NCBI GenBank assembly: GCA_916613615.1
Contig: OU744723.1
Span: 61,946,239-62,010,238, forward strand
Direction: 5' to 3'
Length of the DNA stretch: 64,000 nucleotides
Source: Steromphala cineraria
Taxonomy: Eukaryota > Mollusca > Gastropoda > Trochida > Trochidae
Shown here: piece by piece, positions 12,331-24,814 of the stretch
Layout: every line of letters starts with the position of its first letter
Numbering within the stretch: the stretch's first letter is position 1
The notes under the pieces: generated by a model
The model's input: only the letters and a program-made list of their open reading frames with translations
Databases searched by the model: none
Told to the model about the DNA's origin: nothing
Translations under genes and position numbers: made by a program

Positions 12331-15300
12331 AATTTGCTTCTGTTAGGCGTGATTTACATCACAGTTTCGTAGATAACATTCCAAAATAGCTCAATTATCG
12401 TCGACTCTCTCCCTCTTGGCTATCGATTATTTTGCCGTCACATGGCGGTCTCTCCTAGCTGTGTTCTTTGCTCTACTTCCATCTAAACTTCCGACTTCAT
12501 TTTTATATTCTGTTCTTGTGTGAATGTGTTGTGGTCTGTTGTCTTCCAGTGGTTAAATATTCTCTCTAACTGCCTTGTTTCCAAATCCCATGAAATTATC
12601 TGTTTCGGACTTGTTCCAAAACTGCCAAATTCTCACCATTACGCTGTTTGTGTATACTGACAAAATATTCAATTTGGCTCACCCGTAATTTAAATAAATT
12701 CGAACACAAACGGCTCACCGGGAAGATATTGTCTTAAGTTTTAAAAGTTTCCTTAAAACACGTAATCGGGTCGACTTCTTTCGTTTTCCGTCTAACGTTT
12801 TTGCTTAATATTGGCTTTCATCATTAATCTTCTGTACAATTATCAACAATAAACTTTGCTTCCTTTTCTGAATGTCAATTGCCTTTAACACATAAAGCTT
12901 GTATGTATTTTGTAACTCATTTGTATCTGCACATCTGCACATGTTATTTTATTCCTCTGTGTATGCACCTCTGCGCATGATGCTTTATTCATCCCTGCAT
13001 AATATATGTAATATAAGTTCGTGTATAAGTACCTTGGCGCATGTCTGTGTATTTTCCTCACAAATCTACTCCAGCGCATGCATATTGTGATGTTGTACTC
13101 ATATCTTAATTTCATGCACCCATTTCATGTTGTGGTACTGGGTACGTATATTCTTATCATGTTGACCTTATATTATAAGCTTGCCTCTCATTTATGCCTT
13201 TCACCTCTTTCTATATTGTCATATGTCAGGGTCAATCCCTCATCCCAGCTGTGATATTTTCTCTCAGGGGTAGTGTCCAAAAACTCTCTGTCCAAGTTTG
13301 TACCAGCATTTTAATTTCATTTAGTCGTTCTCCTGAATAAATACTTATTATAAAAGAACGACCTCATTTTGTAGGAACACAGACTTTATCGACTGTTCTT
13401 ATCTGCAGCTCCTTAGCGTAGCTCATTCGCTCCAGGTAACCAAGTCTTATTTAACATGCACAGTTATAAATCTTAAACTGATAAATGATACATGTATATT
13501 TCAAGTCTAGCGATGCTGGCTTAATCAATTGTCACGTCAGGTCCCCAGCTTTGGAAATTTAAATGGCAATCAAAGTCGGGCAACACTGCTTTCACTGACT
13601 AAACAAACAGCTTGACAACTCGCCCATCGCGCTTTGACAAACTTATATGGTTTAAGAACGTCACTTTTGCTGTTTTAAGATCCCTCACCCATCTCATATA
13701 TAACAATGTAACGATACTAAGTTTTTTATCAATTTATAACTGACGTCTTGCATATGTTTTGTAATTACGCTAATGTTTGGGACAGGTTTTTGTAAATATG
13801 TGTAAATCATCGCATATATAAGACCAAATAATATATTAATATCGTTAACAATAAGGAGTAGTTTCCATTTCACGTTTGTATATTTATTTCTTAAAAATGA
13901 AACTCTATGACATCAATTCTTCCTCACCCTATTGATCTCCAGGATTATTTCAAAACAACACGATGCAATAAGACTTCTTGACTCGTGTAAGTAGAAGCAT
14001 TATGGTATATTTTGCATCATTAACTCATGTTAGTCTTTGTGAGATACAACCATTATGAAGTCATCATCTGATAAATTAAATCCAATTGTTTTAAACTGTT
14101 TTAAACTGTTTTAAACTGTTTTCATATGCGTATTGTGAAAATGACATTCCATTTGCCTATGACCCATCGTCTTTATTTCCAGTGTGATTTTAAATAATGA
14201 GTGAGTTAGTTATTGTTTAAAGCGGCTTGGACAGTATTTCTGCAACATTTCTGCCAAAAGCGGCGTAGAATAGTATGAAACATTGACATACATTGAGGAC
14301 TGTGAATGTTGATTTTCTTCAAACACGAGAAAATTTCTATGTTGTGTTTGTGATTTAATGATCATTATAGAATGAGACATCACCCCCCAGTTTTTTCAAT
14401 ATGATTGAAGTAACTCAAATAAATATACCCTTGAATAAGAGGGGAATAAGTATATTAAAATAATATTTTAGATTTGCTATTTATTGTTTATTTTTTGTTT
14501 GCTGATTATTGTGCATAAGTGCTCAATGTGTTAATTTGATAGTGTCAAAAATCTCATTTCACAAACTAATCATCCATAGCATAGCCAGAGAACAAATTAT
14601 AAATAGTGATGAAGTCTGAACAAGTGGCATAGCAGAGTTCGACGGCACATAACCAAGTGTAGAACCCGATGGTTTCCGTTCCTCACTAATACTCCTCTAT
14701 CTTAAATAGTGTTTGAGAAAAGTTGTCCCCTTTGAGGACATCCTCGAACAGAGTCCAAAACAGGAAACAAAGGCAGTAACTGTGTAAAAATCATAAAATG
14801 TCCCCTCGATATTGGATATTGTATGCAATGATAGAGGTATATTATCATTCATACCTGTCTTATATACATGTATTTATTGACACATTTGAGTTTTATCCAA
14901 TGGAAATCATTAACATATAAAATTGAAAAAAACGTTTTTGCACCGTACAAATGTAATGCTTATTTTTTTAAATGTTTGCTTCCCATTCATAAATGTTCAT
15001 GTAGTATTGCTGAATTTCTCAAGTGACACCCAAAATGAATAGAAATAAAAATATGTAAACCTTCCTCAAGAATTCAGCTGTAAATATAAATTCGAAAAGT
15101 TTGTTGTTTTTCAGACACTTGATGTGATAGATTTCAATAGATAACTAGTGTGGTTTATTCATTTATGTATAAACGGTTGTGACAGAAGGTTTTTGTTTAA
15201 TGCAGAAAAGGACAACATTTCTCATTATGTGCTGATAAATCTAAAACAACACATTAACTTGAAAGTAGAAAAGGAAATAGTAAAAAGACAAATCCAAACT

Positions 15301-15662
15301 ATCTACAACTTTTTTATTCAGTAAAGTAAACCTTTCAACATTGTATATCTACATTCTTCGACTCGAAATAGAATTGGAATATGTGCTCAACATCAATAAA
15401 ATAAATGATTTCTTTAAGTCATGCAAGTAGTCATGTGACTATTAAAACACATTCATCTGCATGGCATTTGGTTAGGAACTCATGTTCGTAACAATTTGAA
15501 CAAAGAAATGAAAATTTTCAGTTTGTCACTTTCATGGACACAAACAATATTTCACTTCTACCTGAAAAGATGTATTTGATTTGTTATTCAAGACACATGA
15601 TAAAAAAAGATAAAAATACAATGCTCAGCTCGGCATTATCTAAGACATGTATGTCTCAATCT
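12331..15662. other. Gene-free stretch downstream of the ankyrin gene
   Basis: I see no supported exon. ttttaaactg is repeated about four times near 14085-14120. A fragment at 14534-14600 (gtgtcaaaaatctcat..atcatccatagc) resembles the interior of the TTAA element at 27011-27366. A candidate polyadenylation signal for the minus-strand gene (AATAAA on minus) lies at 15313-15318, about 350 bases past its stop. Confidence 0.5.
14534..14615 (+). repeat. Fragment related to the TTAA MITE at 27011-27366
   Basis: The blocks gtgtcaaaaatctcat and aatcatccatag match 27100-27140 in order and spacing. The inverted ends of the full element are not visible here, so this is a partial or older copy. Confidence 0.55.
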
Positions 15663-16471
15663 TCAGTTTGTTCTCGATTTGAGGATTGATGCAATCTTGC
15701 TGTGCCCAGCATACTCAGCAAATTGAACAGGTGTGTATCCTTGCTTCATTTCCCTCTTCTCAAACCCTGAAAGTTCCTCTAGGGAGACCAGAAACTTGAC
15801 CATATCTAAGTGACCAAAGCTAGCCGCCAGATGGAGAACGTTGTAGTCACTGTCATCCAATGTTTTTACATCAGCATTGTGGAGAAGCAGTTCTTTAACA
15901 ACTGGTATATGACCCTTTAAAGCAGCAAGAGCAAGAGGTGTTCTGCCTAAGTTCCCCCTAGCCTCGATATCTATAACGTCCAGTGACAGGATGTACTTCA
16001 CCATGTTTACTTTCCCATTATAACTGGCAGCATGGAGGATATTATTGTTCTTTGTATCGACCACTTTTGTGTCAGCTCCCCTATCAATCAACAATTGTGC
16101 AATTCGAACATTGTCTGTGTGTGCTGCATTATTCAGAGGAGTTTCTCCATCCACATTTCGACAATCTATATCACTACAGTGGTTATCTATTAATTTCCTT
16201 ACAATCTCAATCTCACTATAAACACTTGCATAATGTAACACGCTGTACAAAACAGAATTTCTAGCTGTCAGATCACAGTTTTGTTGCACTAAATAGTCAA
16301 ATGCTCTCGTCCAATTATAAAATACTACTTGCATGACGAGTGTAATGCCGTTTTGAAGACTACAGTTGACATTCAAGAAACCTCGACCCACCAATCTCTC
16401 CACCTCCTGTAGATTCTTCTGTTGACATGCTTTAATGAACCTCCTTGAACCTGATGGAGAACAGCTGTGGC
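15663..16471 (-). CDS. Ankyrin-repeat terminal exon
   Basis: The acceptor is tgatttag at 16472 and the stop is at 15663-15665. After a short lead (HSCSPSGSRRFIKACQQ) come about seven ankyrin units. The clearest read GETPLNNAAHTDNVRIAQLL, GRTPLALAALKGHIPVVKEL and YNVLHLAASFGHLDMVKFL, each with the TPL/VLH..AA..G....V..L core. The last unit (GYTPVQFAEYAGHSKIASIL) is a typical capping repeat. The frame is open from the splice site, and no ATG is needed because the exon is internal to the message. Confidence 0.88.
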
Positions 16472-19193
16472 CTAAATCATAACAATAACATGTTATAACA
16501 CATAACAGTAAAAGAAAGTTATCTTGAATTCAAATGACTGTCATTGGTAATAATCAGTATTTTGCTACGAATATCAGGAATATCAGGAATAAGTGAGTAG
16601 GAATCAAAAAGAATTTACATCTCTCATTTTGATATTTTACACTCTAAATCAATAGGGATAAATTTTCATTTAATTCACAATGCTCACAACGAGTGTAAAC
16701 ACATACATTGTCATCCAAAACTGTGTTCCACAGGAGATAACGTTTGTGGGAGATCCACGTGTTATGAGAGATTGACAGGGGATTTTTAACAATGCCATGT
16801 CATCAGCAGGTACATGACATCGCAAACGTTTTCCATCATCAGTAATGACGTCACAATGCTACTATTATTAATATGACTGCATTAACACGATGACGTCACG
16901 AAGCTATGACATCACTGGTTTAGGGTTTTAGAGGTATGCAGCATTCATAGATCTACATGTTTCATCCTAATGAAATGAAAAATGGTTTTGGATGATAATA
17001 GAATTTCAACCTTATGTGATTTCACCTTTTCGGTTTACTTTCCAAAATGCTTTACAAATTACAGGTGAAAAAACAGTTTTTTGGATGAGACATGTGAATA
17101 AACATAGATTATACAAAAATAATACTCATATTCATTAAAACATAATGTCAATCTTTTTTGGACTATACATTCAGTTTAAACGTGAGATTAGATTAATAGT
17201 ATTATTTTCAAAATTGTTTAACCAAAAACGGTTTGAAACATACTGTTCCCGTTTTTAATTCAAAAGCTTAATTTGCCTTACAGTAAAATCATACACAAAT
17301 CAATACTTTAATTTTGCTGACTAGACAAACAAGCTTGTTTGGATGTCTTCTTTGTATCTTTTTATCTTGGATGTTGTTTCTTACAGCTCAAGTTCGAAAA
17401 TAGAGGCATTAGCTTTGGGCTCATCATTAACATCATGTTTAATTTTTCTAAAGGGTGTAGCCATGGTGGCTCCCTTACTATGGCAACAGGATAACCAAAT
17501 AATAATAAATAATAATTTAGAATCACAATTGCCCTAGGAGGGTATGAACCGTGCAGTCAAGGAATGCAGATTTAGAGTCTGAAGATTTAGATATCACAAT
17601 CTGCTCGAACAATCTAGCAATATTTTTCATTCTTATATTCTTTAAACAACCTGCACAATCTGAGAATGATTACAATCTATGAATTTTTTTTGGCAGTGCA
17701 GCCCATTCCGAGATTGTTAAGAGGCTATGAGCGGTAATTGAACCACACTTTATGGAGTTAAATTTGTCGATTCCTAGATTTCATTCTTAGATTCTTAAAA
17801 CAACCTCCAATCTCGGAATGATAATAATCTAGAAATTTGTTCTGGCAGTGCAGTACATTCCGAGATTGTTAAAGGGCTCTGAGTGGTAATTGAACCACAC
17901 TCTATGTAGTATATTAGTCGATTCCTAGATCGTGAACTGGCCTTGTTGTCCAAATGCCTGGACAGTGGAGTCCATTCACAGTTTGTGACGAGCTATGAGC
18001 GACAATTTACCTTCAATTTGTAGAGTAAAGGGGACAATTCCTAGATTGCGAATGCCTATTAGCTGGTCTGAGTGTCCAACTGACAGTGTAGTGCATTCCC
18101 AGATTGTGAAGGGCAATGAGCGATACTCTACCTTCAATTTGTGGAGTATAGGGTTTCGTTCCTAGATTCTCTTTAAGATACATTGAGTTCTATTGATTGA
18201 CTTTGAGAGACGATTTCCTGGATTGTGAATGGCTGTGTGCTCGTCCTTGAGTCTTTATGAACAACTAAAAGGGACGATTCCTATATTGTAAAGAGTTTGT
18301 GCGATCTTTAAGTGTTTATTAACATCTTCAAGGGACTAGCTGCCAGAAAAAAGTTCCTCTCTTGACCTTATTTGTTTATCTATCATATTTGGCCTTATAT
18401 GTTTATCTATCAGATTTGGCCTTATTTGTATATCTATCAGATTTGGCCTTATTTGTTTATCTATCAGAATTGGCCTTATTTTAATATCTATCAGATTTGG
18501 CCTTATTTGTATATCTATCAGATTTGGCCTTATTTGTATATCTATCAGATTTGGCCTTATTAGTATATATCTATCAGATTTGGCCTTATTTGTATATCTA
18601 TCAGATTTGGCCTTATTTGTATATCTATCAGATTTGGCCTTATTTGTATATCTATCAGATTTGAACTTATTTGTATATATATCAGATTTGGACTTATTTG
18701 TATATCTTTCAGATTTGGATACCAAGTTAATCAGAGAGCTTAGTTGCATCAATAGAAAACCTTCCTTATATGAAAATGAATTATTTTTACAACGCACTCG
18801 GCTTAAGAGGGAAAAGTCATTGGCTTGAAGCAAAGAGCCATAATTCTGAAAATCAAAACAGTAGTAGATCTTTGTAATAGTAGTAAAAAAGGTTGTAAAA
18901 ATGGTGAAGCAGAATGAAGTTTGAAAAACATAATTACCTTTCTTCTTAGAAAATGAAGTTTTGTTTCTGTGCCTTACGTCCCCTTCCTGTGAGACTTCAC
19001 ATCTACGGTTCAAAGCATGTGTTTTCTCAATAAGTCTACACGATAATTGTATCTCATCAAATATTTTAGCCGAACAGTCTTTGTTGCCCTGACAAAGTGC
19101 TTCACACAGTTTGGGACCGCATGGCTGAATCGTTCTGTCACTACAAACCTGCCAAATATCTTTCAGCAGGAGAACAAAGCTGATAAGCAGCAT
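15663..19193 (-). CDS. Secreted or surface PAN-like plus ankyrin-repeat protein (two exons, predicted)
   Basis: Exon 1 is 19193-18938 and exon 2 is 16471-15663, joined in phase 1 (a split Gly codon) for about 354 residues. Residues 1-18 (MLLISFVLLLKDIWQV..) look like a signal peptide. Residues 19-70 hold a cysteine module with C-x3-C-x5-C-x11-C spacing, as in PAN/Apple domains. Residues 110-350 are ankyrin repeats. Extracellular PAN modules and cytosolic ankyrin repeats are normally on opposite sides of a membrane. No transmembrane segment is visible between them, so a further exon may lie in the 2.47 kb intron, or the two exons may belong to different transcripts. PAN and ankyrin modules both bind other molecules; no partner can be named. 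Confidence 0.55.
17560..18290. repeat. Degenerate tandem repeat, four to five units of 120-155 bp
   Basis: The units share ggcagtg(c/t)ag..cattcc(g/c)agattgt, gctatgagcg..aatt and gattcctagatt. The marker cattcc..agattgt starts near 17704, 17857, 17974 and 18094. The copies have diverged strongly. Confidence 0.65.
18360..18740. repeat. 27-bp minisatellite, about 14 copies, inside an intron
   Basis: The unit is ggccttatttgtatatctat plus cagattt. One unit has a tagtatat insertion near 18560 that shifts the frame. The unit length is a multiple of 3, so open frames run on both strands, including one that reads through from the real exon at 18938-19193. These are not evidence of protein. Confidence 0.9.
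18938..19193 (-). CDS. First exon: signal peptide and PAN-like cysteine module
   Basis: I chose the ATG at 19193 because it opens directly into a hydrophobic leader. The frame stays open upstream, but that stretch has no leader. The core LCEALCQGNKDC..F..C-R-L aligns without gaps to the PAN domain at 38433-38650 of this window: C-x3-C-x5-C-x11-C-[KR]-L in both. The donor is aaag|gtaatt with the intron starting at 18937, which leaves phase 1. The open frame continues past the donor into intronic minisatellite, and that part is not coding. Confidence 0.65.
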
Positions 19194-19639
19194 CTTCACT
19201 AATGGTGTTGAACAGTGTGTCTCAATTACTTTCCTACTCTGTTTTGTAAAAATTGAAAACTGATAATACTTTAATACTCTTATTATAAATTTATTTTTTT
19301 TCCAACTCAAAGTAAATCTTTAAATGTACAAAATCAATAATCAAGTTAAGCTCTCTTGAAATCTCTCTCCCATCTCAATTGTTTCATTCTTATATTATTT
19401 CATTTCTTTAAGGTATCTTTCTCGAGTCAATTGTACAACGATATATTTAAAATGATTAATAACGAATACATTTATCTGTTTTCTGTACTCTAAATTCAGT
19501 TTGTTCTAGAGACTAGGTGGCGCTGCGCTCATGGAAACGGGTCAACTCACTTAAAAGACATCAATTGTTAATGTCTCCAACTCAAAGTAATTATTAGAAT
19601 GAACATAATCAATAATCACGTTAAATACTTGTCAAGTTC
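19194..19639. other. Upstream region of the PAN-like/ankyrin gene
   Basis: An AT-rich segment on minus around 19280-19300 includes a ttataataa stretch that could serve as a TATA-type element, about 100 bases before the chosen ATG. Nothing else is visible. Confidence 0.3.
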
Positions 19640-21180
19640 TCTCTCCCTCTTTCCCTCTCCCCTTATCTCCTTTTCTTTCTCTCACTCTATTGTTAACCCC
19701 TTCTCTCCTTATCTCACACTCTCGTTGTATCCTTCTCTCCTTCTTTCCCTCTCTCCCTGTCGCTAACCCTTTCCCTTTCTTCTTATCTCTCTCCCTCTCT
19801 CCTTATCTCTCCTTATCCTTCTCCCTCTCTCGTTAACCCCTTCTTTCTCTCCTCATCTCTCTCCCTCTCTCCTTATCTCTGTCTCATTATCTCTCTCCCT
19901 CTCTCCTTATATCTCCTTATCTCTCACTCTCCTTAAACTTCTCCCTCTTCTCCCTCTCTCGCTAACCCCTTGTCTCTCTCTCCTCATCTCTCTCCCTCTC
20001 TCCTCATCTCTCTCCTTATCTCTGTCTCATTTTCTCTCTCCCTCTCTCCTTATATCTCCTTATCTCTCACTCTCCTTAAACTTCTCCCTCTTCTCCCTCT
20101 CTCGCTAACCCCTTGTCTCTCTCTCCTCATCTCTCTCCCTCTCTCCTCATCTCTCTCCTTATCTCTATCTCATTATCTCTCTCCCTCTCTCGCTAACCCC
20201 TTGTCTCTCTCCTTATCTTTCACTCCTTGTCTCTCTCCTTATCTCTCAATCTCCTTTTCCCTCTCCTTATCTCTCGCTCAACTTATTCTTCTCCCTCTCT
20301 CGTTAACCCCTTCTCTCTCCCCTCATCTCTCTCCTTATATATCTATCTCATTATCTCTCTCCCTCCCTCGCTAACCCCTTATCCCTCTCCTTATGTCTCA
20401 CTATCCTTATTCTTCTTCCACTCTCGTTAACCCCTGCTCTTCTCTCTTTCCTTATCTCTCACCCTCTCTCGTTATCTCTCTCCCTCTCTGGTTAGCCCAT
20501 TCTATCTTTCATTTTCTCCCCCTCTCGTTGTATCCTCTTTTCCTTCCTTCCCTCTCTCCCTCTCTCCTCACCTCACTCTCCCTCTCTGGTTAGCCCTTCT
20601 CTCCCTGTGTCGCTAACCCCTTCTATCATTTCATATATCTCAATCTCGTATCCTTTTCTCCTTCTTTCCCTATCTCCTCTCTTGCTAATATCTCCTCTCT
20701 CTCCTTATCTCTATCCCTCTCTCCTAATCTCTCTTACTCTTCTTAGCTCTATGTCCTTATCTCTCTCCCTCTCTCGCTAACCCCTTCTCTCTCCTTATGT
20801 CTCTCCCCCTCTCTCCTTATCTCTCTCTACCTCTCTCGTTAACCCCTTCTCTCTCTCCTTATCTCTCCTTCTCTTTACCTCTCTCCCTCTCTGGTTAAAT
20901 CCTTCTCTCTCTTCTAATCGCTCCCCCTCTGTCCTTATTTCTCTCTTTATTTGTCTCTCCTCATCTCTCTGTCCCTCTCTCCTTATCTCGCTTTCCCTCT
21001 CTTCTCTCCCACTCTCGTTAACCCTTCTCTCTCCCTCTTTCCCTTCCTCCCTCCTTATCTCTCTTTCTCTTTCCCTCCCTCTCTCTCCTTTCCCCTTTCC
21101 CTCTCGTTAAGCCCTTCTATCTTCCTTTATCTCCCTATTTCGTAGTCTCCTCTCCTTCATTCCCTCTCTGTGTCTCTATG
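19640..21180. repeat. CT-rich low-complexity block (about 1.5 kb)
   Basis: The strand shown is almost purely pyrimidine, built from ctctctccttatctct, ccctctctcgctaacccc and related units with no fixed period. It ends in an inverted pair (tctctatgtgtctct against agacacatagagaga, about 21169-21228). Serine/leucine-rich open frames inside it come from composition alone. Confidence 0.9.
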
Positions 21181-21228
21181 TGTCTCTAGCGTGAGAGAAA
21201 GGCACAGCGAGACACATAGAGAGAGATT

Positions 21229-23576
21229 AAGAAACTTAAACCAAAGAGAAAACGTTTGCGTCAATTATTTAAAATAATCTTAAAAATCACAAATGCTAAG
21301 AATCTCTCCTCAAGACTTCATAATTATTTGATTTCAAGCTGGTTGTGATATATTATTTAATTTTCCGAACTTTTATGAAGATTATTGGACGGAAACTAAT
21401 TTTCAAGAAAAAAATCCTTTTTTGAGAAAAAGGTACTGGTAACAACAGACCGCAAAACATTGAAATTGATAAAAGTCTATTTCAAATATGATTCAATTTT
21501 TGAAAACGGTTTTGAAATACGAAGATAGAAATAGAGACAAAAATAAGTGTGGCTATAATTTATAAACAACAGAGAATGTTGCAATGTTTAAAACTCAGCA
21601 GTTTGATCATCAAATTGTTTAATAACTTGTAACGACAAACTTAAAACAAATTATTACCATTTACTTATGCCTTTCATCCTCCCCCGACAGAGGCAGCTCA
21701 GTCATACCTGAATTAGCCTCCATCAGATATATCTGACACATTAGGTAATTTCTTTGACAGGTATTGCAGATAGGTTTCTATTTCAAAATAATTTGGAATA
21801 TTTCCTGTCGTTTCCGGCTACGCATAAATTTGATATCCATTGAATTACTGAATAAACCGTTTTGAAAATCTGTTCATTTTGAAATAATTTCATGCACTTC
21901 ACCCTTTTCAAAACACACTTATTATTTAATCATGTGTCTTTACTGTCAAGAATAACAAAACAAAAAATTTACAAGAAGAAACAGGTAATAAGTTTGCATA
22001 ATAGAGAAGCATTCATTCTTTTTAGTTATTTTAACTTTTTTCATTGAACTAACCATTTGTTCGTTAAGACCATTCTCTTCCACAGAGGCAGCTCAGTGCT
22101 AGCAAGCCTCTGTACTATTACGCCAGGATTCCTGGATTCCGGCAGATTGCCCTAGCGGTAAAAAGTTGCAACTTAATATCTATCTTGTTTGCAGCCAATA
22201 GAAACACCTTTTGTATATCTATGACTTGGGTAGTTTTTATGGGATGTTTAGTGACATGGAAAATATCATGCCTTTACAGCTGCGTAACTGAAGTTTGTTC
22301 ACTTACCTTCGTATTCTAGTGCAAATATCATGTAATTTGTAACGTCTTTGAAACATCCTAGCATTGTGAAAACGAAATCAATAATGATGAAATTTCATTA
22401 GTCATTAGACTAAAATCATAATAATCTAACAATTACACATATGAAGTTATTTGACAATACTTATCTCAGCAAAACTGTAAAACACAATAATGCCAGTTTG
22501 AAGCAATTAATGTTCAGAAAGAACTGGCATGTCTCATCTGTGGTGCATCGTCTTTCCATTATGTAACAACGGCATATTTTTTTAAAAAAGTTTCAGGCCA
22601 AAAAAGGTAGAGTCAAATTTTTAAATGATGTAGTGATCATTGTATTGAGTTATTTATCATTATTGGAAATTTCATTTGGGTGTTGCAAAACCTTTTTACT
22701 TAATTACTTTATTCATTTGAACACTGTTAAAATATTTTGAATTTGAAAGTATTTCGCCTCAGAGACATTTTCCATGCAATATAGATATTTTCACAAAATA
22801 ATGTTATTCTCAGCTAAGGTGAAACTGGCAGTGTAGCCAACACCACGATACCGCAGGGACGTTTGCTAATCAGTCAAATGTGTTATCTGTCAAGCAGAAA
22901 AAGCTCTCTCCCTCAGCCGGAAAGCGACAATCACATGATAGTTAATTGATCCAGTAGATGTCAGCTGCTTTGTGTTCATACAAAATTACAAAATAAAGAA
23001 GGTTAAAGAATCAATTCGGTAAATTCTTAAATTAAAATTGGCAACTCATACTGGATAATGAAAATCGGAAACAAATAAGGAACATGATCAATATCAACCA
23101 TACATCATTGAATCATTCATTTGTTCTCTCATTTGTTAAAACAAGCTTCCTTATCAATCAATTTATACAATATTAACCATATAATGTAGATTTCCCTGTA
23201 AGACTCTGGTACGATATTACCAAACTATGGTCAATATGCTATTTCCCCGTCGATTCACAACTATCATGACAAGTAATTGATAGAAACTTAGCAAAAATGG
23301 TTTCAGTATAAATATTTGTATACCATGCACGACTGAGGGCAAGCACTGTACACGCATTAATTCAGCTGTGATGAACTGCAGGGCTCTGTTTACAGAACCA
23401 CCAGGCTTCTTTTTCATGATTGCCGATCATTACAGGAAAAGCAAAAACAGACAGAAAAAAATGTCAATTAAGAAATTATTTTTATCTTTAATTAGCGTTA
23501 ACTGACAGACAACCTATCAGTCATCATAATTCACCTGTAATTTGAATAGTTTGCTTATGCGTGTATATATTTTGGT
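21229..23576. other. No gene seen
   Basis: Both strands have frequent stops. The phrase agaggcagctcagt occurs twice (about 21689 and 22084), suggesting two relics of one dispersed repeat. Nothing else is recognisable up to the assembly gap. Confidence 0.45.
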
Positions 23577-23776
23577 NNNNNNNNNNNNNNNNNNNNNNNN
23601 NNNNNNNNNNNNNNNNNNNNNNNNNNNNNNNNNNNNNNNNNNNNNNNNNNNNNNNNNNNNNNNNNNNNNNNNNNNNNNNNNNNNNNNNNNNNNNNNNNNN
23701 NNNNNNNNNNNNNNNNNNNNNNNNNNNNNNNNNNNNNNNNNNNNNNNNNNNNNNNNNNNNNNNNNNNNNNNNNNNN
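23577..23776. other. Assembly gap (200 N)
   Basis: This is a run of exactly 200 N, a usual placeholder length, so the true size of the missing DNA is unknown. Open frames reported across it are meaningless. Confidence 0.99.
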
Positions 23777-24146
23777 GTGTAGAACCAAAAACTTATATCA
23801 AAGGAAAGGGTTTATAGGTGTTTTTTTTTTATTTGACGAAATGGAAGTCTTTTATGAATTAAAGTTTCAAAATGATAAATAGTACACAGAACGTGAATGA
23901 GATTATCACAAATGACTTTGATTAAAAACATTATGAAGTATAGATTTTCGTATAGATTTTAATGAAAAGCTAGACTTCACAAAAGGGTGTACCGTTAATC
24001 TTTGGCGATTATTAATTTCAAGCATGTAATCGACCTGGCAATTATTCAAGGTAGGAGTATTCGAGGCAGGCTAATTGTATGCAACGTGATGAGTCCCCAT
24101 TCTGAAGAATTAATTGTTTCCAGGTATTGATACAATAGAGAACATC

Positions 24147-24236
24147 CAATCTAAATAAATTTAGATCAACAGATTTTTTATTTTGTCAACAGTATGACAA
24201 AATAAAAAATATGTTGATCTAAATTTATTTAGATTG
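24147..24236. mobile_element. 90-bp hairpin MITE with 9-bp target duplication
   Basis: Two 41-base arms (outer end CAATCTAAATAAATTTAGAT) are inverse copies with one mismatch around an 8-base loop, AACAGTAT. The sequence gagaacatc stands directly on both sides (24138-24146 and 24237-24245), a 9-bp target duplication. It has no coding capacity. A 9-bp duplication with long arms fits Mutator-like elements best, though Merlin or hAT types (8-9 bp) are possible. Confidence 0.92.
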
Positions 24237-24245
24237 GAGAACATC

Positions 24246-24749
24246 TAACACCTATGTGATTTGCAGTATAGGATAGTTATGTCCTGAACTGTTATAGTGG
24301 CCGTAGGGTTACTCTATTACTTTTCTAGCATGTGGATTATAACTTGCATAAGTTATTTTTAGTAGATGCGGATTCTAGTACTGTTTCCGTAAACATCAAA
24401 GGCGCTGCCAACCCTTTATTCCGTAATGCAGTACTAAGATAAGATAAACCTATATAATATGGACTGTTTTGATTTTTCCTTGTTCCGAGACGATATCTCA
24501 TCTTGAAGTCGATCGTCAGGGTATATGACTTGGTAATATTTTTTCACAATTTTATAAACTGGTTTCCATTGCTTTCCAAGCCTATATGCGAGTGAATACC
24601 TCACCATACTTGGTTGACCGCCAAGGTAGGAGCACTCTACGTCCGCTTGAAAAGAAAATGTCTACATGAATATTTTCAGTAATGATACTTAAACCGTGTC
24701 TCGCAAGATGTGTTAACGTTTTCATACAGTAGTTCCAAGACCCTCTATT
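24246..24749. other. No gene seen between two DNA elements
   Basis: No repeat, exon or RNA gene that I can support. Confidence 0.4.
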
Positions 24750-24814
24750 CAGGGTGGGAACGTTGAACGGCTATTTTGCATTACACGCCCTATTTTGAAC
24801 GCATAACATTCAAA

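Larger units (their letters stand above)
16472..18937 (-). other. Intron of the PAN-like/ankyrin gene
   Basis: GT..AG ends fit the minus strand. It contains two TGACGTCA sites (16846-16853 and 16891-16898), degenerate tandem units (17560-18290) and a 27-bp minisatellite (18360-18740). A 63-base stretch on minus between ccctttag and gtaaga (about 17392-17454) is open in phase 1-1 and could be a small symmetric exon, but it has no recognisable domain. Confidence 0.5.

Noticed and set aside
18336..19310. A single 324-codon minus-strand gene
   Set aside because: Only 18938-19193 looks coding. The rest reads past a good splice donor into intron and minisatellite.
19970..21145. Several Ser/Leu-rich proteins
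   Set aside because: They follow from CT-rich composition; no domain and no stable period.
23542..23817. Open frames across the N run
   Set aside because: They are made of unknown bases.
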